Shown: one piece after another, positions 25,361 to 37,850 of the stretch
How the letters are laid out: the number at the start of each line of letters is the position of its first letter
How positions within the stretch are numbered: position 1 is the first letter of the stretch
NCBI GenBank assembly: GCA_023333565.1
Contig: JAJKFH010003236.1
Span: 1 to 64,000 of the forward strand
Source: Puffinus mauretanicus
Taxonomy: Eukaryota > Chordata > Aves > Procellariiformes > Procellariidae
Direction: 5' to 3'
DNA length: 64,000 nt
The notes under the pieces: generated by a model
The model's input: only the letters and a program-made list of their open reading frames with translations
The model's database searches: none
What the model was told of the DNA's origin: nothing
Position numbers and translations under genes: made by a program

Positions 25361-27539
25361 GTAACCTTATAATAAATTAACAAGATCTCCCTATAGCTAT
25401 GGATTGAGTAATTAGTCCTAGAGTTTTTTGCTACATATCAGGTCTCATGTTGACAGTTCAGACTTTTTTTTCACATTTTCCTGTTTTAGAATTGGATGTT
25501 ATTTTATTAAGTGCTCTGATTGCTGGAGTATAGGACTTGCTGCAAAGATTACATTTTAGGAACACAGGTATTACTCTGTTTTTGTCTGATCTGACATCTC
25601 CCTGAAAACTACTGTCTTGGTGTCAATGCTGTAGTTGTAGGAGAGACAAGGGCTTGTTGCTGCTTCCTAATAATTGTTTGCTTCCTGTAACCAGAGAGAA
25701 TATAATAGAGGAAATATTCCCTGTACTGCTTTGGTTATTTGAATTCAGGAACACGGGCAGGTCAGAGGAGAGCATATCTGAAGCTATGGCTCCATGACTA
25801 CAGCTGCTGTGTCTGAATCACTGTTATCAGGAGAGTAAAACAGTCAAAAATTAGAGTTCAACAGGTCCAACAGTGTGAAAATATAGCATCTGTCAATATT
25901 TTATATTCTTCCCCCTGTAGAGTTATTACAAGTCAGAAGAGAGAAATCTGAATATGGGTTCCATGGGCATGAATATTGTTTTCATTCAAGCTTCTTCACT
26001 CCACTCTTACAGCATGCTGAAGAGGCACTGCTAAGGTTTACTCTGAGAGACACCTCAGGATGCCTTTTGATATTTGATACCATCATTCAGGATCCCAGTT
26101 TTCATGGCTCATTGGAAAGCACATGCCTTAGCTTTGGAGGAACACATAGTTCATGTGGTTGGCTGAGCTTTGCTAAGGATGCCCACTGAGTAAATGTCAC
26201 TCCCCAAAGTATGAACTCCTCTGTGTTTGTTAGGTAATTCAGAGACTTTATCACTGGGCAAGATTTTAAAATAAGAGAAGACATCTATTTTATTCCATCC
26301 ATGTATTAGAAGCCGATCCAATAAAACATTGCCAAAAGTTGCAGTTCTTTTGTGCTACAATTCGACACTCAAGTCTCCAGTTGGGTGTCTCCTTATCAGA
26401 GAGTGGAACTGAGGAAAGACATGCCTTCTTCTGCTTTCTCTTTTTGGGCTTCCGTAACATGCAGATAAAGGGGAAGTGTAGGAGGTTTCAATCCTCTTCC
26501 TCTTTCATTATATGTTTATTTTATTATATATTTAAACTAGTAAATTCTCCCTTTGGTGCACATATTTGATTCTGTTGGTGATCTAAAACTCTTGCATTTT
26601 TTCAGTATCGGTCTGGTTTCAATTTAAAAAACTATCAGCACTGAACACAAAGTAATGAGATCTCTGAAAAAGGAATTGTTTCACAGTGAGCTGAACACTT
26701 GAAAAGAATGAAAAGAGGAAGAAAATGGAAGAATTTTCAAAAGAAATTTGCCCCACAATTGCTTCAGTACCTTCTTACTTTTTGCTCCATTGCATGTGGT
26801 TTATTTTGTGTGATGAGCCCACAGAAAGCGCACAGGTGGCTGGAAATAGAGTGTAGCAGTTGCAATGTGAGTGTAATCAGAATTTACCGTGCTAACAACT
26901 AGCCACGCCAAATGCCTCTCCAAATAAGACTTAAGGGCTGTATATCAACATGGCTGACCATGCTGATGACTAGAACAAACATATCATTGGGCTGTTTTAT
27001 GACGTGGAGGGATAAATTCTCTCAGTAAATCCCTGAACAGCATTTGCTAATGTCCCATCCCCAGCTCTTTCCTTTAGTAGCTTCCACAGAACTCTCCTTC
27101 TCCTTTTAACCTTCCTTTTGGTAATATCTGCTGTTGTAATAAGCTCAGCTAGAACTAGAATGTCTGGCCTTCAATCCCAAACCCCATCCTATTTGCCAGG
27201 ATGAGCACTGTCTTAATCTTGTTTTCATTAAACGTTGTTCTTTCTCTGATCTTTCAGCACTTGATTTTTCTGTGGTTCCCAATTCCCCAGTGTAAAGGGG
27301 TTAAGAGTAGAAATAAGGACATGAGAAAAAATTGAAGATGAACTAGAAGACATAAAGAGCAAAATGGAAGGCTTGTGTTCTTGGGTTAAAAGAATGATTA
27401 TCATAGCAGGGTGAAGAGAAGAATTTATATGAAATTGCTACAGAAATATCATTATTAGTGACATGAAATTACCAGAACAGGAAACGTGATTATGATGAGT
27501 CAGTTACACAGATCAGTCTTCATAAGCTGTGCCCACTCA
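25361..27539. other. Unassigned DNA, no gene seen
   Basis: Mixed composition with only short broken frames. No repeat family was recognised. Confidence 0.5.
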
Positions 27540-27990
27540 AAAAATTGTAACTGCTTTAGTTCCACAAAATACAAAGTTATGCATTTAGGAATGAGGAGCA
27601 TAAATCATAACAATGAAAGAAAAGAGAAACTGGAAAACAGTGACTCTGATGAAGATTCTGGGATCCTAAAAGACAAACCACTTGATAAGCTTCAGATGCA
27701 GAAAGAATCATGTGATTCTTCTCCATACAAACAGGAAAGTTTTGATCAAAAGTATGCATGACTTGTGTTTATTGTGTTGATGAGACTAATTCTGCAATGG
27801 TGCATTCAGCATGGATGTTCACATTTTTAAAAGGACACTGAGAAGAAGAGAAGAAATAACTTAAAATTTATTGCAGAAAGAATTAATGAGATCGGTATAA
27901 TTTAGATTATCAAAGAGAAGATTAATGAAACACAATTACAGTTTATTCATTTCTTCACAGGGAGAAATTGTAAAGTCCTGAAAGGCAGTT
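27540..27990 (+). mobile_element. Ancient CR1 LINE fragment, decayed
   Basis: The plus strand follows the ancient turtle-type CR1 ORF2. Around 27565-27670 it resembles the segment encoding K-x-MHLG...NHN...SDSDEDSGIL, the counterpart of the block after NKxKCxxLHLG. The later part around 27840-27900 resembles the [17 protein letters not shown] region. One frame is open for about 90 codons at 27486-27761 by chance, but the element is truncated and frameshifted. Identification is by recalled consensus order. Confidence 0.5.
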
Positions 27991-28234
27991 TATTCTGGCA
28001 AGGAACCAATAGTTGGAAGTTGAAGCCAAATTAATTTGTGTGGAAATAAAAGTTCCTGGTTCAAGGGGGATTCTCCATCTTAATGGATAGCTGTCTGTGA
28101 AGTAAAGCATTTCTGCAATATGCCCTTTCCATTTCATTATCCATTTCAATCTCTTTTTCTATGGCAATAGTCAGTACTCCTAGCATAGCTTTAACATATT
28201 TTTTTCTTTTAATTTATCTGTGTGTTTTTAAAGG

Positions 28235-28610
28235 ATGGGAGGAATTCTTAGCCTTAACTTAAGGTTTATGATGCCCAGAATGCAGCAACTGGATGGTTAC
28301 TGCATGGAAATATGTACACTGTACTTTGTCTTCAAACACTTTGGGAACCAGTGGAGGGTGAAAGATTGTATGAGTTTACTGATCCATTCCATTTGTGTTT
28401 TCCAAAAAGGCCTGGAACTGGTTTTTAAAGCACGTTTGGAGGATGGCTTTGGAGACCTTGATCATGATTTTGCCCATGATGGACTTTCCCATTCCAAATT
28501 GATTAGTCACTGACTGACGAGAACTGGGAGTTGAAAGGATTCATAGGGCAATAACCATGCTCTTGCATAAAAGTATAGGCTTTTCACCCAACAGGAGTTA
28601 AACCTGTGTA
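28235..28610 (-). pseudogene. PIF/Harbinger-type transposase relic (probable)
   Basis: In one minus-strand frame, the sequence between about 28384 and 28580 reads VIAL, then a stop, then ILSTPSSRQSVTNQFGMGKS, then IMGKIMIKVSKAILQTCF. This matches the layout of the helix-turn-helix region before the catalytic core in PIF/Harbinger transposases and HARBI1 relatives (VAIAL-x-LATPS...QFGVGKSTVG...EVCKAI). Downstream the frame is interrupted at 28378 and the DDE residues cannot be placed. No terminal inverted repeats or 3-bp target duplications were identified. It is non-functional. It could be a direct transposon fossil or a piece of a decayed HARBI1-like gene. Confidence 0.45.
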
Positions 28611-29411
28611 ACGAATCCATGACAGATGGTCTTGTTCATTTTACTTGATATCCAAGAGATTTTCTCACATTGCTGGCTCCCTTGCTATTGAGATGAAGTA
28701 GTCTCACCACTGTGACCTTGTCTCTCTGGCCCGGGATCTCTAGCTGACCAGAGCTGAAACAGTCACAGTAACAATGACTTTAAGAAGGTCCTTGACTGTA
28801 TCCTCTTTCTCAGACAAAAGTATATCCAGTAGGGCTGTATTCAGTTCACCAGAGACATGTCATCCTACAGTAGCTGCTGTAGCCATAAAATGAAGTCCGC
28901 AATTTATGCTTTACAGTGCCTTTGTTAGGCCAGAGGGATTCTGAGCAGCAGGCTGCATGGCATCCCATAGAAATGAGCAAGAATGGAAACCAAACTTTCC
29001 TGCATGTGTGAGCCTCTATATGGAAGATGGTGTCTGTGTCAGCGACACACCACAGTCATCTGTGTCAAAGCAAAGAGCTTCCCTGAAATGCTCATACATC
29101 TACACATGAATACACAGAGTATGTATGAACAGTAGCATGAAAACCTATTTTTTTAGAGTTAGAGATTAATCAGAAATCCAATTTTCTTTGTGTTCCTGCA
29201 TGATCTGGATGCCAGATCCCAGTAGCATCTTTCAGTCAACTAGTGTATCATTTAGAAATGTACAAAGGATAACAGTGATATTCATTCCCTCTCCACATTC
29301 CATTGCACCTAAAGTCACAGTAATTAGGTTTGCCAGTATCACTGAATATGCCTTCTTCCAGCTGATTGTGTTTGGGTTTTTTTTTCTGTCTGACTTGAGC
29401 AGCTTTCCATA
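28611..29411. other. Unassigned DNA; may extend the Harbinger relic
   Basis: G+C is a little higher than the background up to about 29000. The sequence could be the N-terminal or non-coding continuation of the transposon relic on the minus strand, but I could not follow a protein pattern. 29100-29411 is ordinary AT-rich DNA. Confidence 0.4.
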
Positions 29412-29645
29412 TGTCCTGGTTTCGGATGGGATAGAGTTAGTTTTCTTCCTAGTAACTGATATAATGCTGTGTTTTGGATTTGGTATGAGAATAATGTTGA
29501 TAACACACTGATGTTTTAGTTGTTGCTAAGTAGTGTTTACCCAAAGTCAAGGACTTTTTAGCTTCTCGTGCTCTACCGACTGAGAAGGCTGGAGATACAC
29601 AAGAATTTGGGAGGGGGCACAGCCAGGACAGCGGACCCAAACTGG

Positions 29646-29690
29646 CCAATGGGATATTCCATACCATATGACATCACGCTCAGTATATAA
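29646..29690 (+). promoter_or_regulatory. LTR promoter block: CCAAT, TGACATCA, TATA
   Basis: CCAAT at 29646-29650, a CRE/AP-1-like TGACATCA at 29669-29676 and TATATAA at 29684-29690. The order and spacing fit a retroviral U3 core promoter, with transcription expected to start about 25-30 bp after the TATA box. The block is also conserved in the second LTR. Confidence 0.7.
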
Positions 29691-29878
29691 ACTAGTGGCC
29701 GGGGGGCCACTGCTCAGGGACTGGCTGGGCGTCGGTCAGTTGGTGGTAACCAATTGTTTTTCATTTGCATCACTTATCTTTCTTGGGTGTTATTTCTCCC
29801 TCTTTTTGTTATTTTCCTTTTCATTACATATAATTATTATTACTATTATTATTATTATTATTATATTTTATTTCAGTT

Positions 29879-29884
29879 ATTAAA
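29879..29884 (+). terminator. LTR poly(A) signal ATTAAA
   Basis: ATTAAA lies about 190 bp after the TATA box, followed by T- and CT-rich sequence, as expected for the R/U5 border of the LTR. Confidence 0.55.
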
Positions 29885-30010
29885 TCTTCTTACCTCAACC
29901 CACAAGTTTTCTCACTTTTACTCTTCTGATTCTCTCCCCCATCCCACTGGGGGGTGAGTGAATGAGCAGCTGGGTGGTGCTTAGTTGCTGGCTGGGGTTA
30001 AACCACGACA

Positions 30011-33000
30011 CTATAACATGCTGATTTTTTTCTCATTTTTTTGACCCTACTTATGCTTGAAGGCAAAACATCTAAAAGGCTAAGAAGTCACATTTCATTC
30101 TTTTGCCACATCTTGATAGAAAGGCTAGAAAGTAAGTTGGGTCCTCATAGATTTGCTAGCCCAACACTTCTATTATCAGTAGAATTGCACAACAGTTCAC
30201 AGGTGTTTGATATGTTGTACCTTTATCCTGTGTTGCTTGCTTTCTGGAAAACTGACTAATTGATCAAGGAGAAGCCCCCCATGAGAAGATGACTTTGACA
30301 GCTAATGTTTCCTCCAGCCTTGACTAGAGCCTCAGTTCTAACAGAGCTGTTTATTATTGGTTATGTTAAATCAAAAAAGCAGAGCTCAACAGAGAGGCAA
30401 CTATGCTGTCAGTCACCATGAGATGTTAAATTAAAAAAAAAAAAAACCATCAAAAAACCCAAACCCACAAACCCCAACCTTTTCAGCCTTACTGATATGT
30501 ATTTGTAACAGTTACAGTGCCAAATAATTTCATACTACATCAGAATTACTGTGGCAGATAATTCCTAGAGAATGTCAAGCAACATATTTGTTATGAGCCT
30601 GATAATAAAGAAGTATTTGTAAATGCAGTGACAGGTTACTCATTCCCTCTGACAGCAGGTGAATTGTGTGTGTTCCAAAACCTGTTTCTAAGAGGGGACA
30701 GATTTGTGTAGTTGGATGTTGAATTATTTAGAACAGACTAAATGTTCTAATTTGGCTCACACGAGGCTAGACAAAACCAGAGCAAACATGTAAATATAGC
30801 GATACACCTGCAAACCAAACCAATTTTTCTAAGCCTTTGCTAATTCACCAGTAAGAGTTAGATTAGTGGGTTTAGGCAGCTGAAGATGTGAGACTTTTCT
30901 TTTCTTTGATTGGAAATTAATTAAGTTCCTCTCCATGGCTAGCTTTAAAATACTGTGCAGTCCCTGATCTCCCATATTTTCACTTCTAAATACTTTATCA
31001 GTCTGGAAGAGATTACTCTCAGTCTCAAATGAATTCATCTGTCTTGCATGCCTAAAGTCAAAATAAAGAATTTTCACCAAAAAATAATTCAAACAATATT
31101 TCCATTTATTTCAGTAGGAATATTTTCCTTAGAATGGGATTGTAAATTTGGCATTAGTAGAGACCGAGGGAATCCACCAGACCTGTATGATACTGTTATT
31201 CACTCTTGTCTACATCTGATAGTGTGATTTGATTGAAAAACTTTGTTCATAGCAACCAGTTCACAGGTATAAGCTTCCAGCTACAAGCGTTAAAACATAT
31301 GCACTATATTCTACATTCTTTCACAAACACATTACTTCAAGAAACAGCAGCATTATGAGTACCTTCTACTTCGTAACTGAACCAGACACTATGTTCACAA
31401 GTCACAAGTTTCAGTCAGTCAGGGATATGGCAGCATGGAATTCCATTGCTCTACCTTAAATACAAACTTATTCAGGAAGTTTTATGAAATTTAGAATTTT
31501 ACTTATTTGGAAAGCAAGAAGTTTTACTTATTACAGTTGCCAAGAACTTGTGAGGATTTTCACTTTTTGCTATATCTATTTGCTTTAGCTTCTCCAAGGA
31601 GGTGACCACCTTCACCTCTCAGTAAGGACAGGGCAGCAAAAAAAGCAGGAAACAGAAGCGCAAGCTGCGTTTTAGCATGTGATACTCCATGAGGTTTCTC
31701 AGAGACAGCTTCCCTGCTAGCAGGGTGAGACCAAACTACTCTCAGTGCTAGGCCTCTATACTGGGAAAATGTACAAGCTCGTAAGTTCAGTGATACCACA
31801 GTGACCCTGCATTTGGTAACTGAGGTATCCCTGTCATACCGCAATGGCGCAAGGTTTACAGGAAGAAGTAATATCTTCTGTTTGGTGAAGTAAAATGAAT
31901 TGAGAAAAAAATATAAGCTTTTGGGAATCCAAGACTGCATCTCTTTGGGATTTATCTGCTTTTGGTTTTATTTATTTTTTTTAATAAACTGTAACAGACT
32001 AAAGTATTTTTTTCCTATTCTATAAACTGCATTCTGATATCCTTAAACTCATTGAGAGTGTAATACTCTGCACTGTAAACTGCCTGTAAACACAGGCCTG
32101 AGATAATTGAACCTAGTTCTTCAATTGTTCTCTGTTGTAAGTGGAATTAAAATGGAAAACCACATTCCCCAAATATTTCCTTCTAATTTCTACTGAGGAA
32201 TGAAATGAAATATAAAAAGTGCTTAGGTGAACTTGTGCTATGATTTGATTTTTTCTTAGTCTAGTGGGTGGATAAGTAATTTTCTGCACTACTAATTTTT
32301 CATTCTAAAATGCTGTGGCTGAACAAGCTATCTGCCAAAGGAAAACATGTTTTAACACTTATTTCAGAAACTAATTTTTTGAAGAAAAGGCGGCTTTCAT
32401 TCTATAGATATTAACCTAAACAAGTACCAAACTTGTGGTTATCATTTATGGCTGGACTAGCTTACGAGTTGTATTTTAAAATTATTAGAAATATTGAAAT
32501 ATAATTTCTACTTTAAAGTTTGGTTCAATGTCAGAATGAGTTTGAATGCTGTACCCATCTCTGAGAAGCTTCCTATTGCTCTGAGCATTTAGTAACAGTG
32601 CTAAAACTGCTTTTAAGTAGTGGGAGGTAGGATCAGTCCTAGAAGTTGCTAAAATGGACAGCTTCCAAGGGAATCTCATTATTGTATTATAGCAACATAG
32701 CTATCAAACACGGTGCACTTCACCTATAGCAGAACCCAGCAAGCCTATCTGGCTGTCCCACTGGGAAGAGAAGCCATACATTTGTGGAAAGAGCAGTGGT
32801 TGTTCAGGGAGGGCTGGCCCTGCCTTGCAGCTCAAGTCTTTGCCTGTGGTGGTAGAGCAAACCCACCACTCCACGCATCCAGGCTCCACTTCCTCCCATG
32901 GTCTACTGCCACTCTGGGCTGGAGCCTTGCAGCCATGACCTAATCCTGCCCCTGTAACCTTAGGGCTACAGTGTTTTGCCTACACTGCTAGGAAACTCTG

Positions 33001-34695
33001 AGCTAGCTTTACTGGGAGAGTAGCCCCGACATTATCGCTTAATTTATTTTGGGTGCCAATTTGGACACCAGAGCTCAGAAATTATCCAAGTAGTTACTCA
33101 AGTGAAAGGAAGAAAGAAAACTATATCTAGATTTTGGCTGATGAAAGTAATAGCTGAAGAGTAAGACTGCAGAAAAGAAAATGCAAGAACGTCAGAGTTT
33201 TTCAACTATGTACAAAACCAGAAGGTGTAAATGTTCTTTAGAAACAGCCAAGAGGGAAACATAACACTAAAGAAACAATGTTTGTGTTTAGAAATGCAAT
33301 ATTCTGACAAACACATGTACAATAATCTAACTTTTAAGAGGCAAGTATTCTCTTCCTGCATTACCTTTTGCAAAATGCATTTGAATGCATTAATATTTAA
33401 TTACTCAATTATATATAATCACAGCAACTGCATTTACTATATATACTATATCTTCTTTCCAATGAAGATATAACTTAAGAGAAAAAAACCGTGGGATTTT
33501 TTTGTCTTTGATTTCAGTTTCATTTTTTCTCCTTTTGCCTGCATGTTTGCTTATCACTGTACCTGGAAGAATACTGGGGAACTGCAAAGACTTACATGTG
33601 CATTCATTATTTCACCTGTAGTTATATATCTTTTCTGTGTTGATTTTTTTTTGAGAATTTTGAATAATTAACTCTGCCGGTTTTGCATGGAAATGTTCCC
33701 AGAAAACTATATTTGGAAATTGCAAATGTCATTTTTTTCATGGAAATATATTTTATGTCATCCAAAAAATAGAAACAAACATATCACCTTATGACTTTCA
33801 TTGTAATTAAACTTTGTTTAAAGTTCTAACACATGCAGTAAACTCCTGATACATGTTTATAGAAATAGGATTATGTACTAAACTTAAAAGCTAATAGTAA
33901 ACGAATAGATCTGAATAAATCAATATTTTCTGAGGACTCAGGTGAATTCTGTGTCTGCAGATAGGTTTTGGCCTCTTAAACTTTTAATACTTCTATTTGA
34001 AATTTATTAAAATTAAGGTATCATTAATAAGATAACTTTCATTTGTGCCTCAGAGTAAGAGAATATATATTCCAGTTTCCTTGAATGGCTCCTTAGAAAA
34101 ATAATTGTCATCATTCATTGATCTTTCAACATTTTTTCAGCACTGCCCTAGTTTTTAAGAAGCATTTTATGTTCCTTCCTCTCTGTTGATCCTGCCTTTG
34201 ACAGAAGTGGTCCAAGTATTCATAGTAAAATGCTGGCTTACATAAAATAAAAGCTTACTAGTAGTTTCAGTGCTGTCAGAGAACGTGAAAATTAAAATAA
34301 CTTTTTTTTTAATATTTAAGCAGGAAAGGAGAAGATTCATTAAGTGAGAGAAGTTTCACATTAAAAAGTCAGAGAAATATCATATTATTTTATTTTCATT
34401 TTAAAATTCTTGCTGTTTCTAGCATATATGACCTGATGAGGACTATAATGGTAAGTAAACATACAAAAATAAAAAAAAAAAAAAAAAAAAAAAGTAGAAA
34501 TCAGAAGTGACATTTAGAATCGAGACCACAACTAAGCATCAATTCTTACCTTGAGAGAGTTCTTACGCCTGCATTAATGTATGTCAATTACACCTAGTAA
34601 CTTCCTGGAAAATGCTGACTAGGAAGGAGAGGTTCTTGTAAATGTAAAGTCTGATTTTCCAACAGCTGCATGTATCCTCAAACTGCATCATGAGT
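30011..34695. other. Unassigned DNA, no gene seen
   Basis: No recognisable gene. A-rich simple sequence lies at 30430-30476. 32700-33030 is G+C-richer and holds overlapping frames of 61-76 codons on both strands, none recognised. The 126-codon minus-strand frame at 31560-31940 has no known motif. 33200-34470 is strongly AT-rich. Confidence 0.5.
34471..34493. repeat. A23 homopolymer
   Basis: Twenty-three consecutive A residues, about 200 bp before the CR1 insertion. No retroposed gene is visible beside it. Confidence 0.9.
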
Positions 34696-35485
34696 AGAAT
34701 CATAGAATCATAGAATCAGTAAGGTTGGAAAAGACCTCTAAGATCATCGAGTCCAACCATCAATCCAACACACCATGCCCACTACACCATGTCCCTAAGC
34801 GCCTCATCTACACGTCTTTTAAATACTTCCAGGGATGGTGACTCAACCACTTCCCTGGGCAGCCTGTTCCAAGGCCTGACCACTCTTTCAGTAAAGAAAT
34901 TTCTCCTGATGTCCAGTCTAAACCTCCCCTGGCGCAACTTGAGGCCATTTCCTCTTGTCCTATCGCCAGTTACTTGGGAGAAGAGACCAACACCCACCTC
35001 GCTACAACCTCCTTTCAGGTAGTTGTAGAGCGCGATGAGGTCTCCCCTCAGCCTCCTCCTCTCCAGACTAAACAACCCCAGTTCCCTCAGCCGCTCCTCA
35101 TCAGACTTGTGCTCCAGACCCTTCACCAGCTTCGTTGCCCTTCTCTGGACACGCTCCAGCACCTCCATGTCCTTCTTGTAGTGAGGGGCCCAAAACTGAA
35201 CACAGTATTCGAGGTGCGGCCTCACCAGTGCCGAGTACAGGGGCACGATCACCTCCCTACTCCTGCTGGCCACACTATTTCTGATACAGGCCAGGATGCC
35301 ATTGGCCTTCTTGGCCACCTGGGCACACTGCCGGCTCATGTTCAGCCAGCTGTCAACCAGCACCCCCAGGTCCTTTTCCTCCAGGCAGCTTTCCAGCCAC
35401 TCTTCCCCAAGCCTGTAGCGTTGCCTGGGGTTGTTGTGGCCGAAGTGCAGGACCCGGCACTTGGCCTTGTTGAACCTCAAGTAGT
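34696..35485 (-). mobile_element. CR1 LINE, well preserved 5'-truncated copy
   Basis: A minus-strand CR1 of about 790 bp. Its 3' end is at 34696, where three complementary AGAATCAT-type units form the CR1 terminal repeat, followed by the block AAGGTTGGAAAAGACCTC. The homology ends near 35485, at the complement of TGAGGTTCAACAAGG, where 5' truncation occurred. Over their common ~425 bp it differs from the copy at 50.0 kb at only eight positions by eye. It is one of the youngest elements in the window. Confidence 0.96.
34782..35485 (-). pseudogene. CR1 ORF2 C-terminal third, open frame
   Basis: The frame is uninterrupted from the truncation point through the stop at 34782, about 234 CR1 codons. 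It runs through [99 protein letters not shown] and [19 protein letters not shown]. The family places this after the reverse-transcriptase palm, so endonuclease and catalytic aspartates are missing. The apparent upstream ATG near 35516 belongs to flanking DNA. A 174-codon frame on the opposite strand is only its shadow. Confidence 0.9.
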
Positions 35486-37104
35486 TCTGCTTTCCTGAAT
35501 GGACTATTCTATTCACTCCAAAGGAAGGGCCTACATACCATTGTTTCTTAGTGCTTCGGTCTTGCTTTCATACAGTCTAGTTATAACCACCTAAATAAAG
35601 CATCTACAAGAGACAAATAGCTTATGGAAGGTTGCCCTTCCTGGTATGTCTGTTCTGGAGTGCATCTTTGTTGTCTTATAGAACGTATTTTAGTACGTTA
35701 ATTTGGAAGGCAAGAATCCAACCCTCGCCATTTTTTATTCCTTAGTTTCTTTTTCCCAATAAATTATTTTCCATGATGGATATCTATGTAAGATCAGGAG
35801 TGCTAATTTTAACTCTTTGTTTAGCTAACATTGTGAACAGTAGCAGTATTGGCCTGTAAAGTGTTATTTTATATAAATGCTGAACTGATTGTGTTTTCAA
35901 TAATATATCATATTTGAATGGCAACTGTGAAATAGTATAATGGTCTCATATATTGTCAAGGAAATACAATGTTTGTCCCCAAGGTTTTTTCTTTAAATCC
36001 ATGTTTTAAATCAGTTTCAGGTGATGAAGTATTACTCTTGAAAGGTAGTCTGACCAGTGAATTTCCATTTTAATTAGAAACTAATGACAAGCCAAACTAT
36101 CTTTCTTTTAGGGGCAAAAGTTAACAACACTGTAGCTGAAATTGAAAGTAATATTTTTATGCCTCCTGAACTTTAAATAAAAATAGATTTACAGTCTCAT
36201 CCTTTCAATAATATGTCCAAATGCTATTTTTTAATCTACTGTGTCTTGAAATTTAAGCAGAATTCATTCTTTACCATTCATGATAAGGAACATTTTCTAC
36301 TGAAGAAAAAAAAAAACTGAGTAAACATAGTAAAACATTTTCAATGTTATTTTGGCAAGGGAAATTCTTCAAAGAATTAATGCATAAAAAGATATTGTGT
36401 GTTTAAATTTAATGAAATTTTAAAAGTAAATGATTTAGTGTTAAGGATTTATTTTGAAAGGTTAATCCATTTATTCTGAAATTACTTATTTCAGAATTTT
36501 AATTTTTCTGTATATTTCATCTCTTTAGTCCATGACAAAACAAAAGGAAATTTGGAAATTATCTTCTTCCACGGGATGACAGTTTTATTTTCTACTTAGC
36601 TCTAGAAGAATGCTGGCTAATAAGAAAGTCAAAAGTGAGCAAAATCTATTTCCTTCTGATGGAAAGAGAACTGAATCTTAATATCTCAAGGAAGTATTAA
36701 CTAACATTTTTATTCCGTTCCATTTTACTACACTTACCCATATTTAACTTTATTAAGTACATCAATATAATGCCTAATACATTATATCAACTACAGTAAA
36801 GTTTGAAAATGTACATGGTCCAATGTAATTTTAAACACTGAAATATCCCACATGTTGCTCAGATGGCTCTAGACATCTGTTTAGGCAGCTGAGTTGTTAC
36901 TGAAATATCACCTTTCATAGATGAACATAATTTAATGAGACTGATAATGACAGAGAACCTAAAGTACTGATACTCAGATCCTCACACACACTGATTTCTA
37001 ATGTCCTTAAACGAAGTAATTCTGTGAATCCCAACCTAGAATTTGAAGACAGCCAGTTTAGTTTAGAAATATGTACACCAAACATCCTATTTCCAGTATT
37101 TCAG
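35486..37104. other. Unassigned AT-rich DNA, no gene seen
   Basis: Strongly AT-rich with only very short frames. No repeat was recognised. It ends at a polypyrimidine stretch and AG just before the candidate exon. Confidence 0.5.
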
Positions 37105-37265
37105 ACCAGAATAAAGCAGATAATTCTGCATTTGCTAATGTAGACACTCATTCCATGACTGATGGTCACTGCAGTGACAGGAAAACCCTAGGTCCTAATC
37201 ATGATGCTGTCTTTGAAGACCTTGCACACACAGCAATATCACGCTCTCTAAACGGCAGTCACAAG
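37105..37265 (+). other. Candidate coding exon, gene unknown
   Basis: A 161-nt segment lies between TCCTATTTCCAGTATTTCAG and GTGAGTAATG, so both splice sites fit the consensus, and the donor (AAG/GTGAGT) is strong. The frame is open across the whole segment and continues in both directions. The exon would begin with the last two bases of a codon and end in phase 0. Its peptide is hydrophilic, with the stretches KADNSAFANVDTHSMTDG and AVFEDLAHTAISRSLNGSHK. It has no domain I recognise and I cannot name a gene. Its composition is less AT-rich than its flanks. If real, the window lies partly within introns of a plus-strand gene. Confidence 0.3.
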
Positions 37266-37850
37266 GTGAGTAATGGAAATACTTCTTCACTAGTCAAATA
37301 CCCCTGCAGTATTTTTCTCCTGTATTAGGATAATGTGAGGATGGCCTTGTTCTTGGTTAGACAACTGAAGAAGGGTAAGGAAGAGACTCAAGGAAGAAGC
37401 ATGGTATAGACTGAATGGAGACCAGAGCAATCCTCTCCTCCCTCTACAGAAAAAGAAGAAATTAGAGGTATAAGACTGTCCTTGAAATAGTCTTAAGCTA
37501 TCAAAGAATAGCTTCAAAATGCTCAGGGTTTTCAAAACCTCCACAGAATAAAGAAACTTTCTTACCAGCAGCCAGTATTCTATTCAAACACTATTTCTTA
37601 AGGTGTTCTTAGGATAAAGTCTGTTACAAAATCACAACAATTCCTGCTGTTTTCTTGTTTTATGTTTTCCTAACATAAACAAAATTGTGATCAGAGTTCC
37701 TCCTAAAATCATTTCAGCAGTACACAACCACAGGGATGTGGTTTCCAGAGCATCACTTCCCATCAGATCCCTGAACAGGGTGGACAGGTTTTTACCCCTG
37801 CTGTCTTTCTTTGAGATGAAGGATAATTCATGACTACTTGGTCTGCCAGA
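37266..37850. other. Unassigned DNA, no gene seen
   Basis: Ordinary sequence between the candidate exon and the GC-rich island. The minus-strand frames here (for example the 140-codon one ending at 37632) run into the GC-rich island and have no recognised motif. Confidence 0.45.

Larger units (their letters stand above)
29412..30010 (+). mobile_element. Solo LTR of an avian endogenous retrovirus (ERVL-like)
   Basis: A 599-bp LTR beginning TGTCCTGGTTTCGG and ending GGTTAAACCACGACA, so it has TG...CA ends with a short inverted repeat (TGTC..GACA). The 5-bp flanks are CCATA on the left and CTATA on the right, a target duplication with one mismatch. Internally it has a CCAAT box, a TGACATCA element, a TATA box, an ATT-rich stretch (29830-29862) and an ATTAAA poly(A) signal. 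No gag or pol sequence lies next to it, so recombination between two LTRs probably left this single copy. The minus-strand LTR at 43.4 kb is the same family. The ERVL assignment is by recall. Confidence 0.88.

Noticed and set aside
29449..29957. Short frames on both strands between 29.4 and 30.0 kb
   Set aside because: They lie inside a non-coding LTR; the tyrosine- or isoleucine-rich stretches come from its ATT repeat.
31560..31940. 126-codon minus-strand open frame
   Set aside because: No family resemblance and no supporting promoter, splice or conservation evidence in the sequence.
34974..35498. 174-codon plus-strand open frame
   Set aside because: It is the opposite-strand shadow of the open CR1 ORF2 segment; its proline- and leucine-rich translation matches no protein family.
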